Source: Trichostrongylus colubriformis (lineage: Eukaryota > Nematoda > Chromadorea > Rhabditida > Trichostrongylidae). From it: 64,000 nucleotides of DNA. The translations under genes and the position numbers were made by a program. Positions 25,701-37,654 of this stretch are shown piece by piece. Position 1 is the first letter of the stretch. Each line of letters opens with the position of its first letter. The notes below the pieces were generated by a model. It had not been told where the DNA came from and made no database searches. It saw only the letters and a program-made list of their open reading frames with translations. The stretch covers positions 13,381,725-13,445,724 of the forward strand of contig OZ022260.1 of the NCBI GenBank assembly GCA_963978905.1, in the 5' to 3' direction.

Positions 25701-28700
25701 TTAGCCTGTGCAGGCGTACCCCGGACCATGGTAATGGGAGCGGCGCCAATTGCCCCTGTACCATCACACACGCTTGTTCTTTCAAATATTTCAGCATTGT
25801 TGAGAGAAAGCTGGAAGTGTGCCTTAATCCAATGCCGAGCGGTGATTTTCAAGTTCTCAGGGTTTGACTTGGGAGAGGAACGACCCCTTGTTGGAGTGGA
25901 AATTGAACTCAAGCAAGTTTTGCTGTTTGTGTCGTTTTTATCTAACCAAGGATCATCATCGTTCGCATCGACAAACACCCGTTAATTGCGAGGAGTAGCG
26001 TTGTCAATAAAAGCTGTCAGTTTGGATGTCCCGTACGACTAATGGTTTTCGTTAACCATTCACATCGTTAAAGACACCGTAAGGGAGTAATTTTGGCTTA
26101 CGGTAGAACAGACGTAGTGTGGACGAGTTCAAGTGACCGCCATTGCACAAACTCGCCAATTTGACGCCTTGGCATGGTGCCAAGAGAAGATGTTTCCATT
26201 ATAAAGTTGTTCATTCCTTTTACCTTCTCCTTTGTTCTTTCTTATATTGTTTCTAGATGTACTTACATGAATGTTAATGTAGTTGGGAATGGCCACTCCA
26301 CTGCGCTGGGAGTCAGGTGCTACAACTAAAGTTGGCCCGCGGCCGTCTCCTACAGCGGACAACTCGGAACGCCAGTGCGATGATGCGAATGAGGCGCGAA
26401 TACACACCGCAGCGATGCACTTTTGAGTTCGGGTTTTTTCACCGATTATCGCTTCTAACCTTCTGCGTTCGTTACGAAATGCTCATTTCTTTGTATGTTT
26501 CTCTGGTTTCGGACCCCCTTCCGGTTCCTTTAAGGTTTAGCGAGTGTGTTTTAGCCAACATGAAGTCTGGTGTCAAAAAAATTTTTTTGGAGAGATATAA
26601 CCTCCGGTCTGTCCCCGGTCGAACCGCATTCGAGGCTGTCTGCGCTTAACCCAAGCAGTCTTCCCAAACTCCCCAGAAAGTTGGTCAGTCGATGGCCATA
26701 ACATTCCTATCCAGTGCTAGTAACAATATGTTGTTTGTACTAGTAATTGCGATCATCCATTGACGATTGAGACCGCGTCATCGGCCCGAAATTTCTTCCA
26801 AAGTGGGAGATGTCGAGGCTCTGCCGAGGAAAATCTCAAAATACCAGCCATCCCCCATTTTCGACCCAAAAATTGACACCCAGAGACTCCTCGACCAGCC
26901 TTTGACCCTGTTCACGACCAACTGAAATCAACAATACATGGCGCATTTGCATGAAAATTCTACGCCTGGTGTCAGCTCCCATGATATGGGTGACATGGGA
27001 GGTGGGTATAGAAATAGAGAAAAATAGGCTTTCCCGGCCTGCTTCGCGTTTGATGCTTGCTTTGGCACTCATGATGGGATTTCATATCGGTCTTTATGGC
27101 AGGGTTACGTGATGCATTACCCAGGGGAAAAAGAGACCAAAGTCCACCTCTGTCTCTCGATCCCAGAAAAAAGCTCCCAGGCTATTTTGGTGTTAGTTGG
27201 CCTTCAGCAATTATAGCGTAGTCTTCAAAAGTAACACGAGCAATAATTCGGTCGACATTCAAAGGGGAAAAAAGAGGTTTGAGGTGGCACGGCGATGATA
27301 AAAAAAAGTGAAATGGCAAAAACCATTGGAATGGGACAATGTTGCCTTCAGTGATCCTTGAGTGAACAATTCGTGACTAATGTATGTGGTACGTGGCAAT
27401 GATACGCAGCTAAATGCACAGCACCTGCTTGCGGACGGTCGCCTTTCCTCTCGTACCTGTCTCTCGTGCACAAATGATTTTTCCTATTTTTCTTTCTTTA
27501 CTAATCGTTCTTTTGATGCCTCAGTAGTACTAACGCCAGTTCCAATAGTAGTAATATCATGACGTAGCTTCAAGCTACAGCTATTTTACGGCAGATTATG
27601 CAAAAGACGAACTGATGAACTGGGAGCGCGCTTAGTAAACACATAAAGCCCTGAGCACTAGCAGGAAGTTGGCAATAACTTATTCCCCTGAGATGAACGC
27701 TTAGATTCGCCCTCGGGCACAATTCCATGCGGGGTCCGTCGATATGAAGGAGCAAGGGTCCAAATAATGAAAAAACCCCATAACTTCAATCCCCATGACA
27801 GCTGTAGAAATAACTAATCCTCTGGAAAAATAATTGAAACATGAAGGTTTTGACTTCGATGAATCCCTTTTTGGGCTGCGCCGGGCATTCTAGTTCCATT
27901 CAGAATCGTGATGGCAGGTGAATGCGACTTGGCCTATACTGTGGGACTTGTGGGAGCCAGCCGATGTACAGATCAGTCTTCCCAGACGAATACCGATTCA
28001 TCTGCTGCGGAGGGATGGAAGGCTTATTGGCCTGGATGAGCGTTGGTGTGGGATTTCACCCCCGCAACATGAGAGTAGGAGTGCACGCCACCTGTCATTA
28101 CACCACCTTCGCCCCGAAAAAGATCATGGACCAGGTTTCTTACTCTCGTGCCTGAGTTGTGCCACGCACTCAACTTCTAACCTCGATAGGGGCACGACTG
28201 AATGTGTTTCCATCCTTGCGATAGCTTTTGAAGCCCGTTCGTACGCTACTTTCAGGATTTTCGTTATTCCAACATCATCTGAACCCAGCAACATGCCAAA
28301 GAGCAAAGCAAGCAGGCTCAGATTTCACGGGGTGTATGCTCCTGCAATTAAGCCACGTCTGAAGTTGGAAAACCTCGCGAAAAGCCACATCGAATTACAG
28401 AGCTGCTTGAGAACATGCTGGCGCAGAAGCATCAAAGTGGTCTCCATGATTTTGCTGCTCTGTCCCTTCCTTGTTGGCGACGAAACCAGCCGAGCTGGCT
28501 CAAAATCGCAGGCTATAGTGTGTGGGCGGCTCAAAAACAAAGAGCCTTAATGGCGTCACTATTCATCCGTGCCTTGGCTATGCATCACTGATTATAAGCA
28601 TAGCGCTCGGAGGCAAAAATGTATTCCTTTGAGAACGCTCACCGATGAGAATAGAACGGTGATGGTGACGTTTCCCAAGCTCTCTTAAAAGGTCTAATCG

Positions 28701-31700
28701 AACAGAACAAGGCGCTAACTTGTGATCGCTACCTTGATCAGGGTTGCGACATGCACCCGACATTCTCAGAACCAAAAAAGTGGCATTAGAACGGGCCTAC
28801 CGGTAACCAAAGGGTTCTAGCGAATGTACTAGTCAGCGTGGCAGATTTGTTTTGGAGATCATCCTCCTCATGTCAATGTATAGCTCAAATGTCTTAAAGT
28901 AGCCGCACACGCTCAAGAACACTTCACTTTTTGGAATGGAAGCCAGTAGCGCAGCGTATACCGGATGTGTACCCTTATATCAGGATGCCGCACGACGACG
29001 AGCGGCGTGCGACACAGTGTGTGCGAGCTATGCGCGTAGCAGTAGTTGGGTCTCAGAACGATTACAACGTAATGCTAGGGATGCGCAGTCGACTTCTAAT
29101 CGCTTCGGGACCCAACAACATGGCGCCTTCAGCTCGTCGCATTGCTTCGCTTGCGACATGCTGCAGTGCGGCATCCTGACATAAGGGTACACACCCCATA
29201 TACCCTACCCATCACCCATGGGTTTTATCTTCTCCAAACGATACTTCACTCAGGTCTCTAGGAAACTTAAGCTCATTAGATGCTAAAAAGAAAGGGAGGA
29301 AATCGACCTGTCCGAGTCAATGGGGTTTTTTGACACTTGTGGACAGTGAGATTTCTGTAAGAGGAGGACAAGAACGTAAGCTCGTAACTGGCCGCTCCGA
29401 AAATATATTTATTGTTTTTAATATTTTTGATTTTTGATAGCTGCTGATTTTCGTCGCAGCCCACGATGCGAAAGTTGCTACAAGTATGCTGAGTTATGGG
29501 CAAAAGCTTTGGTCCGGACGGGACTCAAACCCGTACTCCATGCTTATTGTCTATTTTACCTTTTTTAACAGTATTATGTTCAGAATTTTTATGTGTTTAT
29601 TTTAATATGCTCTTTATATTTCTTTTAATATCCTATTCTTATGAAGCTATGTCCAACAGCTCTATCTCGAAAACTGACTACACCTGAATAGTGGTGGTGT
29701 CTGGGACTTGAAAACTGCTCGCGTCTATTCAATCGTCATGGTCCTCAACTGGATTGCTACGATGTATGAGATGCCGTGAACGGAATGCCAATTTACTTCA
29801 GAATGTGATGGGGTGGTAAACAACGTCTTATACGTTCACTACGAGCTGCTTCATTCAATTGAAGGATACGTGTGCGAAATCATAGGAAAGTAGCGCATTC
29901 GATTGCAGCCAGAATGAGTAACACATCAACAAAGCGAAGCTTTCTCATAAAAATAATAAAATGTTTAAAATTTAATATATTTGAGAAAAAGAAAATACGT
30001 TTTTTCCATGGAAATGTATCCTTGTCGTAATCTTTTGAAAACAATGTGTTCATAGAGTGTCCATTTGACTTTCAGGAAGGTTATCACATACAGTTTCTCA
30101 GTCCAAGAAAAACCGTGGCCAAAATCCCCTCTGAAATTACTAACGTCATTGCCTAATAGTTAATAATAATGATTATAATAATTGATCCACCATTCTGAAT
30201 ATATTGAGATGCCAAGCAACCTTTTCCTTACGATAAGCCGTGCACTTGATTTCTAATCGAAATGAAAATTAAGATGAAAAAATTGTAGGATAAAGATAGT
30301 GAGCTCGAATCACTATATGTACATAGTTCGGATAGCAATGATCGAAGGATAGACAAATACAGCCTCTAGATGACATTAATCCTCAAAATGGAGGATGTAA
30401 TGGTCGAAAAGGATCTTATTAGGGGGAAATTAGTCGAAAAGGGTTCGACTCTCAGAGCTACTACAATTTAAGCGTGGATCAAAAGAAAACGGGCCACGCA
30501 GGCATCCTCCACATTAGCTTCTGCCAAGCTGAAGTCTGTTCTCTTCACAGAAGTGTTTCCTCAAATTTATTTCGAGGATTTTATCGTCTGATCGGTTTCG
30601 ATCTCCGGAGACCAGTTTTACTACGTGCAACTGAGCAATGTTGTAAATCATTTTTTTCTAAGCAACGACGCCGCCATACTTTACACTGAAGGCTGATGAA
30701 TCGTCATAACGACGTACCGGCTACCCAATAGGTACTGAGGTGAACGTTTATCATAATAGGACTGTCACTTTTCATTCTGTCATGAGAAAACTCCTACTTA
30801 TGCAACAAGGTAGTAAGAGCACATCAACGAATCGCAGCTTTTCTCACAAAAATAATAAAATATTCAAAATAAAATATTATAGAGAAAAACAAAATATGTT
30901 TTTTCCCTCGAGGTTAACTTTGAAAATAATATATTCATATGTAGGCTGTCCAATGCACTTCAGGAAGGCTACCACATATGGTTTCCTCAGTTCAAGAAAA
31001 GTGGCAAATGGGAAGGAAGCAATTAAAGTTAATTTCCCAAAGTACGTGAGAGGTGTGATGCTCTAGCCGAAAAGAGTTTAACAGGACGAACAAGGATCAG
31101 TCTGGAATGGAATGCGCCATGTCTTCAGCTTTCTGAAAGTTGCAGATGTATTATATTTGTATAACATTTCTGGATTTGAGATACTTCTTTGTACTTTAAT
31201 ATTGTGCTGTTCCGAAGTCTCATGATTGTCTGGATGCTAAACAACAATTGAGACTCCAAAATATTTATTCAAGGATCTCAAAAGACCCCTCAAAAATCCA
31301 AGTTTCAAGCCTGAAGAAGGCGTTAAACGCCGAATCGCAAAAATATTCTCAAAACTTTCGAGACTTTTGAGGGTGAGTTTTTTGAATAAATATTTTGGAG
31401 TCTCAATTGTTGTTGAACAATACGCCTTTGTCTTATACTGTGGCTAACTGCTAGGGTCCCTCTTTCAGTTTTACTTATACTGCACTCAAACAAGAGTAGT
31501 AGCTATACTGTGTAATGACAAGTGGTGCGGATCCCACCCTCATGGTGGGAGGATCAAATCACGCATGAGTGTTCGCAGACGTCAAGTGGGTCGTTGCTCC
31601 TTTCGATGTAGGTGAATTGGTACCAAACTCGTGTGGTAGGGTAAAAGCACTGAATCGTACATGGGCTGGCTTCCGCAAGTCATTTGTATAGGCGGAATCG

Positions 31701-34700
31701 CATTCACCCCCCACCACAATTCTGAAGATTCCATATGGATCTAGAAAGCGCGCCTCATCCCACCAAGGGACCGATCAACGCCAGGAACTTTATCCTTTTA
31801 TACTTTATCAATTGTTCGATTTTTCTAGCCTTTAATCAAAACCATATAGAATTCGAGATGTTCTTTGGGTTCCCGGTAATGCACTATGTAGCTGTTTCGT
31901 GAATAGATCTAATCTTTGACCAGGTCAAAGTCCCAGCTATTCATCGACGGACTCCCTGCTGATTTTATGGAAATCCAACGCAAGGCGCTTAGCGGAGTAG
32001 TATCGATGTGTGGTTGTCATGGCAATAGACACAAGACGTTCCCTCTTAAATGGGAAATGACCACGAGCACAACAAGACCTCATCCGAACGAGTCATGAAA
32101 CGACAGAGGAAAAAACAAAATTCGAATCAGCTCAAATTCTCAGCAAGCAGTCTTGAAATGCTTTCTCAGACTTGGCCATTATACAAGTAATCAATACGCA
32201 TGTTTTAAACGAGATATTATTCTTATGTGCTACGTGGAAGACAGGAAAGAATGAAATCCTTCGGCGTTGGAGCATGCTCTCGGGATACGCCGCGCATTCT
32301 GACCTCTTTCATATCGTAAAGTCTTTCCTTTGCTAGTTTGTCCACGTCAGTGAAATGTATGTAGAAGGTAGGGAAGACAATCAATTACGAGGGTCTGTCA
32401 GCATCAGGTATTATATCTCACATGATTAATGTGACGTTTATCATTGCCGGACTTCTGAATCACTCGTTAAACCTAGACGAGATCTGAAATCCACGAAAAT
32501 GTAACGCAAAGAATCTAGCGACTACACTATCTGCGTGCTCAACTAAATTAGTTAATAAAGGATAGAGAATAAAGTTTCTGGCGTTAATTAATCCCTTGCC
32601 GCGAATTCTAGTTCTATTCAGAGTCGTGGCGGCGGTGAATGCGATCTGGCGTATACAATGACTTGCGAGGTCGGTCGATGTACAAGTCAGTGCTTCTATC
32701 CTTCCAGACAAGTCCGCTACGAATTCACCTTTCCCGGAGGAATGGAAGGCTTCGTTGGCCTGGGCGGGCATTGATGCGGTATTTGATCCCCGCACCATGA
32801 GAGTGGGAGTGCCTTTCGCTACACCACCTCCGCCCGTGAAGTATATGAATATATTCATATAATTATTACGCTTTGCTAATTATATGGGCCTTTTTAAAGT
32901 CTTTGTAAAATTCTCCCCTCACTGCTCCTGCATCCCAGTGAAGGATTAAAATCGAAGAACTATAATAGCATGCGGTTTCTCCGAAGTCATGGCCGTCATA
33001 CTCCTCAAAAGAAGATTTACGAGATTGCTTTCAACCGATTTTAGGCCTTCTTCTGCCCCACGCCCCCATTTTCTACTCTGTATTTTAGAGGTGTTCGAAT
33101 GAGTACGAAGTGTGATATAAAAGCGCCTAGCGCTGTTATTGGAGTGTTTACCATAATGTAGGACCGACACCAAAAAGAGTGGATTTTAGAGTTCGTGCAG
33201 TTTGTGCAGTTCATGCAGTACGAGCTAACACAAAGTGAGCTTTAAATTGCATTTTGCATTAGTGTTTTATTGTTAGTGGTTGTGGTAAGATTATGATACA
33301 ACCGTCTTAGGGACTGATCTAAAAATGGAGAATTCTGACAAAAATCCGATTTTTGATGTCAGTGCTATTTAAATGCATGTGTTAAAACACTGCGTAACCA
33401 TCTACCCCGTGTCAATCCGTGTTGCTTCGACATCACTGCCTTGTCCAAGGTCGCAAAGGCTAAATGAAAAGACCTTTGAAAAGGTTTTTCACTCCTCAAG
33501 GATTTCGTTCAGAGCAACCAATTAGATACCATGGTAATTTGTATTTACAGGGTTCGAAATGTAGAACCTGCTCGTATTGCCTGCATAATCACAGTTATAG
33601 AAGCGGATTCGTGTTTATTCCTCTTCAGATGATTAAAAACCTTTATTTTTTTTATGATTAAGGTGCAAAAATAATGGATAATGTCGGAATGAGGTGGATA
33701 TTTCCACGTGGATGCAGCGAACGGAAGACATGCACTGTGCTATGTGTACTAGCTTGTTAAGGGTTATATCTCCTGGGCTTTGGGTTACATCATTCAGGTG
33801 GGTGTAAGAAGCAGACGCGAGTGCTATTGGAAAATTGCCATTATGAAAGTACTAGGACTTGGATTGTCTGATACAAGTCAGCTAAAAATTCGATGGGTAG
33901 TCGAGAATCCCTCAAAACTAGAATTGAGTGTGGTCCAAGTAAAGGTGGTTCAAGTGATATGAAAGTTCAGAAAGCCTGAGACAAGCGATTCATCAAAATT
34001 CAAAACTCTGCATTTTAAAGATTATTCAATAGCCTTGAACACCTGTTCTACAGCAAAAATCCCAAAAACCGTCAATCATCGGAACACCTGCTGTGCGGCG
34101 GCGGTAAACTACCCAACAAAGAGGGGGAGTATCGGAGCACCCCAGTCGATCATTGGGATCAGAAAATCCGTAGGAACGTGTAAGAAATGAAAAAGCAAAG
34201 TTTACGTTTTAGTCGTCCGCATTTGGAAGTCCCCCAAAAATTGTCAAATTAAGTGCCCCGAAATTGAATTTCCACCAGTAATTTGATTTCAGTTCTTAAA
34301 AAGTACAAAAGTGAAAAACATTGTAAGCGCTTCTTAATTCGAACTGGAAAAGATATGAAAAAAAAGGAAACTCGTTAATTGCTCGATATTGTCTGTAAAA
34401 ATCATACTTCCTAATCGTATGAAATCTAGAATCAACATTTGGAAACATAATCAGATCGATCGACAAGTTTTTTTTTTCTGAAATGGGAGCTTACACGAAC
34501 TCTTTGGATAACGATAATTTCGGAAAGAGAAATTTGTGTTTGTTCAACTTAAAAAATGCGAAAATTATCACCATGGATGTCACTTACAAAATGCAAAAGA
34601 AATGGGTGCAATGGACGTGAATGAGATTTTTCTATTTTTTTGAGATTTAAATTACACGTAGCAACAAGCAGAAAACACTGAAAGCACTGCACAATTCTGT

Positions 34701-37654
34701 GCTCGTTGCCTTATTTCGCCTGGGTTATGGGTTACGTAACAGTGAACTGGGATGTGTCTCCTGTAAGATCTGATTGATTGACAATATCGAAATGATAGAG
34801 ATGATGTAACTCAAACTCTCCCACAAGTTCCCTTGAGATTTAAAGGACTTTTCTCCAGTAAAGTGGGAATTATCTCTAGTAAAGTTAATCACCTCCAATC
34901 AGTTTACAATACAATTGAATATTTTATAAGATAAAGAGAGGAGACATTAGTTTATTTTGAAAAGTGCCCTGCTTATTACCCTATACTTATTCTAAGCATG
35001 GCCTGAGATTCGCTTTTCAGATTAGGATGATCGGTTATCGCGGCTGAAAAAACCGACGAATGGGTCTCAGAGAGAGGGCAATGTACAGGTAATGAAAAGG
35101 CGACATGTTTAATTGAAAATTACCACGAGATAATGCGATGTGCGAAAGAGAAGGAGGGGGGGGGGGGGGGTAGGGAGCACATCAAAAGAGGCAGCGCTAA
35201 ATAGCCGCTAATCGCGTGCGCTTTCTTAATTACCATGATTCGCTGTGTCCTCGCTCTTCGTCCGCCACAGCTCCTTTTCCAAGCGATCAAAGTTCATCTG
35301 CCCTTCGAAGGAAGACCCGGGAGGAAGGAGACAAATTAAGATCTCTCAAATTGCTCAGTTAACTTGGCCATCGACTCAGACATCAATGAGAGAATTGCAA
35401 GTGAAAAATAGCTATTTCCTGTGAGCCAAAAAAGTGGCGAATTGCGAAACAAGCAGCGCTTGTCAAAGATGCATGCATTCCGTCCTTCCTCAGATTGACA
35501 GAGTAGTTTCAATGGCCATAAATCAATTTGCAGGCCCAATTGATGTGTACAAATTTCAATGTCATTCTTCTTCAGAAATAAATTCGTAATGAAACATAGT
35601 CGGTATGGGCTCCCTGAGAGGCACGATACGACTCCCCCAGAAGAGTTGCCTTCGTAGAATCTTTTTTACCAAAAAAAAGGCGACAGTAGGCGGTCAGAAG
35701 AAGGGGGAGAAAGGGTGACCTCATTAAAAAAACCAAAATTTGACCCTTAACACTCCCTTTTCCTCATCTACCCGCACAGCCTCGTATTGGCAGATACGAT
35801 TCCTCTGAAGGACCGCTCATTTGCACATAACCCTAACAATCTTAACAATTTTTTAAATTCAGAGGCCTATGTAGTGCAGGGAATGTGACGCATCCGATTG
35901 TTGCAACACCTCATAAGTGATTTTTAACCATTATTTCGTTATTTTTCGTGAAAGCGTTATTTTCAGCACTTCTCTAGTACTAGTCGCTTTGCAAGCCAAG
36001 TCATATATTCAGTTCCGGTTGCTATACTGAATGGCAGCCAAATATTCGTGTGGAACGTCCCCAGGGGACCCATTACCTCAGAATAATTTGTCATCCTTTT
36101 CCCATGGTCCCCTTGGCTAAATTTATCGTGGTATTCTCGTTTTAGGTTACGTTAGAACTTTCCAGACGAATTTTGTGAGGATCCAGAGATAAGGAAAAAT
36201 TAACACCGTCTAAACAAACTAAATTGAGTTCCTCTAATGCTAAATGGCAAGTCTGATGTCACCGTAACTTATTCAAAAAATACCCACCTGATATTTTGCC
36301 ACTATAAAATAAATAAGTGTTTTGCCACTATAAAATAAATAAGAAGTGAAAATTTCTCGTAAAAGGATCAAAAAAATAAAAACGAGACTTGAGAGCAGTA
36401 GAGAAAACAGAGGAGTCATTCCGAAAAACGAACCACGGAAAATCGTGAAATTCAAAAAAAGCGGGAAATAGTGGCTGTAGAGTCGGACAACTGTTACAAA
36501 TGTTTGAACTCACCGTAAAGATGTACTTGAGTGGTCAGTCGTCCTTGTTGTGTATCCAGTTCACAAGTATACTCGCCGGCGTCAGCGACAGTAGCCGAAG
36601 GGATCGTGAGTGTAGCATTCTTTTTGTTCGCACTCAACTGTGCTTCATAGCGTTTTTTGTCACGCTTACGCACAAACCACGCCCGTCGGATTGTGATCTG
36701 CAACGAATCAATATTTTTGTAGGGTGCAATTTCTCATAAAATCTCGGAAATCAATCGGCAACTGCTCTTATTGAAACGAGCCCCTCCCATTGCATAGCAT
36801 TTTACACGAGATGGTTGCTGTGGCTCTTTGGCAGCTGGTCGAGTGTCGGCCATCCTGTTGGAGGACGTGCACCGGTCGAGCAGCTGTCGCCTCCCAGCTC
36901 ATATGGGGTGGTTTTGAGTTGATTTTTCAGCGGGAACATTCATCAAAAAAGTGAACTCTTTAAAAACACTGACGTCTTGAACGGGGCGTGGCAATAATTT
37001 GTTTATCAAAGTTGTCACTTTGAACATCATGTAGGAACACATGATTGAGGAAGGCTCGTCTTCATCATGATTCCAGTCAATAAATCAGATTCAGCCTGAT
37101 GTAAACTGTTTCCAAACGGAAAAGACGGGAACTCAAAAATGCACTCTAGATTTTTCGGATATCTTTCCGAAGTGAAAGTGATTTTTCACTGGTCCTCTGG
37201 TTATTACTAAAGTACAGGAGTAACCGCTGTAGGCGGCTAGATGTGGGGCTAAAAGCAATTAGCAGCCGTGGAACGGCCGAATCTTTCCCATTGTTTACAA
37301 ATCTTCGCCCGCAGAAGGTCTAAGAACCCTCTAATTGAGTTTTCGGCCTCATCGATGTATTGGATTACGGATAGTGGCCACTGGGTGGCTATCGAGCCAG
37401 AGAGATAATTTCAGTCGGGGGGGGGGGGGGGCATTTACAAAGCGAGAGGGAGCACGACGTGCTTCAAAGCCAGACTGAGTCCACAGACGTACCTGCAAAT
37501 TATCTGGAGCACACCAAAGTGTCACCTCCTCAGACGCGTGAAGTGGATGAGCAGCTGATGTCCGTGCTGTCTGCAATTGCAGTACTGCTGGAGGACCACG
37601 AGCTGTTAGAGAAGCGACGAGCGGCAGTACCAGTACAACCGCCAGCAGCCACAT
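16708..37654 (-). CDS. zig-1: ZIG-1-like two-Ig-domain membrane protein
   Basis: Minus-strand exons: 37654-37493, 36697-36514, 23335-23247, 21175-21091, 18058-17897, 17004-16899 and 16756-16708. Every junction has AG/GT borders and matching phase; the total is 837 nt, or 278 aa plus TAG. Residues 1-18 are a signal peptide (MWLLAVVLVLPLVASLTA). Ig1 has Cys48, Trp61 and DAGEYTC ending at Cys99. Ig2 has Cys154, Trp166 and a Y-x-C ending at Cys201. Residues about 232-253 are one hydrophobic helix, followed by FRKRRQ and a 15-residue tail from the last exon, so a type I membrane protein is expected. From memory, C. elegans ZIG-1 (K10C3.3) is the two-Ig ZIG with a membrane anchor, and it lies beside ensa-1 (K10C3.2); the same pair occurs here, which supports orthology. 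ZIG proteins act in maintaining neuronal architecture; that function is inferred for this copy. Introns of 13.2, 2.1 and 3.0 kb are filled with mobile elements. The exact ortholog name is less certain than the domain structure. Confidence 0.85.
17089..17545. mobile_element. TIR element with 8-bp AAATTTTG target duplication
   Basis: Termini GGCACTATTCAA and complement, flanked by AAATTTTG at 17081-17088 and 17546-17553. Inverted internal blocks and a G run near 17163-17178. It sits in zig-1 intron 5, just upstream of the transmembrane exon; copy A keeps the empty site near 10861. No coding capacity. Confidence 0.8.
18254..18840. mobile_element. Long member of the GCGTTCATAC MITE family, with nested inverted repeats
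   Basis: Outer termini GCCGCGTTCATACTTCG and a complement ending ATGAACGCGGC. Inside are two further inverted pairs: ACCCAACCACACTA (about 18369 and 18692) and CGTTTGGCGCGGCCTCTG (about 18507 and 18664). Located in zig-1 intron 4. Confidence 0.65.
19132..19274. mobile_element. Second CCATTTCGG MITE
   Basis: Inverted termini TACTCCATTTCGGAGC and complement, continuing into TAGGGCGTG blocks and GAGAGTGAGAG-type interior sequence. Same family as 11611-11766. In zig-1 intron 4. Confidence 0.7.
19887..20271. mobile_element. MITE with GGTGTGTGCC termini, hosting another MITE
   Basis: Left end GGTGTGTGCCAATAGGGCAG, right end its imperfect complement (CCGTCCTAGTGGCACACACC). The element at 20072-20240 is inserted within it. 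Related termini occur at 63545-63866. Confidence 0.7.
20072..20240. mobile_element. GCGTTCATAC-family MITE (nested)
   Basis: Inverted ends GGCCGCGGTCATACTC and complement, length 169 bp, inside the 19887-20271 element. Interior shares AGAGATACGCAGCCACGCC-type sequence with other family members. Confidence 0.7.
22005..22500 (+). pseudogene. LINE reverse-transcriptase C-terminal fragment
   Basis: The frame reads AVQQRMLGL before, and EQRLRWYGHVLRR..DHFVRTALEF after, an inserted MITE (22099-22266). The RLRW-GHV-R pattern is typical of the extreme C-terminal region of several LINE ORF2 proteins. The rest of the ORF is absent. Confidence 0.6.
22099..22266. mobile_element. GCGTTCATAC-family MITE in LINE relic
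   Basis: Degenerate termini GGCCACGTTTATATTTTGCG and a complement ending AGTATGAGCGTGG. It interrupts the LINE fragment, so it arrived after that fragment. Confidence 0.65.
23455..25125. repeat. Duplication copy C2
   Basis: Partner of 11345-13380, located in zig-1 intron 2 upstream of the Ig2 exons. Just before it, a block containing GAAAATGGCAGTCCACAATT is tandemly repeated twice (about 23430-23500). Confidence 0.8.
25126..27849. other. zig-1 intron 2, repeats only
   Basis: Contains a decayed SINE on the minus strand (about 25610-25780), a partial copy of the 21.3/23.0-kb terminal repeat (about 26330-26520) and otherwise unassigned sequence. No exon matching the zig-1 phase pattern is needed here, because the gene model is already complete. 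Confidence 0.5.
27850..28125 (-). mobile_element. tRNA-derived SINE, copy 1
   Basis: On the minus strand it starts with a GGTGGTGTAATGAC A-box-like stretch and a GCGGGGGTGAAATCCC B-box-like stretch, and includes the family marker GGTGAATGCGA (seen on the plus strand near 27918) toward its 3' end. Related copies: 31500-31800, 32560-32850, 48083-48360 and 52562-52885. Confidence 0.65.
28965..29195. mobile_element. MITE with ATCAGGATGCCGCAC termini
   Basis: Left end TGTGTACCCTTATATCAGG and right end its near-perfect complement, about 30 bp each; interior 160 bp without coding potential. Confidence 0.7.
29917..31010. repeat. Direct duplication (29917-30130 and 30815-31010)
   Basis: Two diverged copies about 890 bp apart, sharing AAAAATAATAAAAT, TACGTTTTTTCC-type, CTTCAGGAAGG and AGTTCAAGAAAA blocks in the same order. 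Nature unknown; the sequence between them is unassigned. Confidence 0.65.
31242..31412. mobile_element. Short inverted-repeat element, GAGACTCC family
   Basis: A 31-bp terminal repeat starting CAACAATTGAGACTCC, with exact complement at 31382-31412. The interior holds CCTGAAGAAGGCGTTAAACG, a small hairpin discussed in the findings. A decayed relative lies at about 61429-61547. Confidence 0.75.
31500..31800 (+). mobile_element. tRNA-derived SINE, copy 2
   Basis: B-box-like GGAGGATCAAATC near 31550, followed by family markers GTAGGTGAATTGGTAC and CGGAATCGCATTCACC. The 3' part includes CGATCAACGCCAGGAAC. Confidence 0.65.
32560..32850 (-). mobile_element. tRNA-derived SINE, copy 3
   Basis: Minus strand reads GGCGGAGGTGGTGTAGCG (A-box region) and ATGGTGCGGGGATCAAATAC (B-box region), then the family markers in order. 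The best-preserved pol III promoter region of the minus-strand copies. Confidence 0.7.
32900..36290. other. zig-1 intron 2, no features
   Basis: AT-rich intron sequence with a long G run at about 35157-35170; no exon, element or inverted repeat that I can support. Confidence 0.4.
36294..36346. repeat. 26-bp tandem duplication
   Basis: TTTTGCCACTATAAAATAAA plus six bases occurs twice in tandem, about 170 bp downstream (minus-strand sense) of zig-1 exon 2. Confidence 0.8.

Noticed and set aside
26836..27072. Minus-strand 78-codon frame
   Set aside because: Inside zig-1 intron 2, phases not compatible with zig-1 and no domain seen.
29505..29545. tRNA T-arm-like sequence (ACGGGTTTGAGTCCCGT on the minus strand)
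   Set aside because: No acceptor stem, D-arm or anticodon arm can be paired upstream; a chance or fragmentary T-arm.
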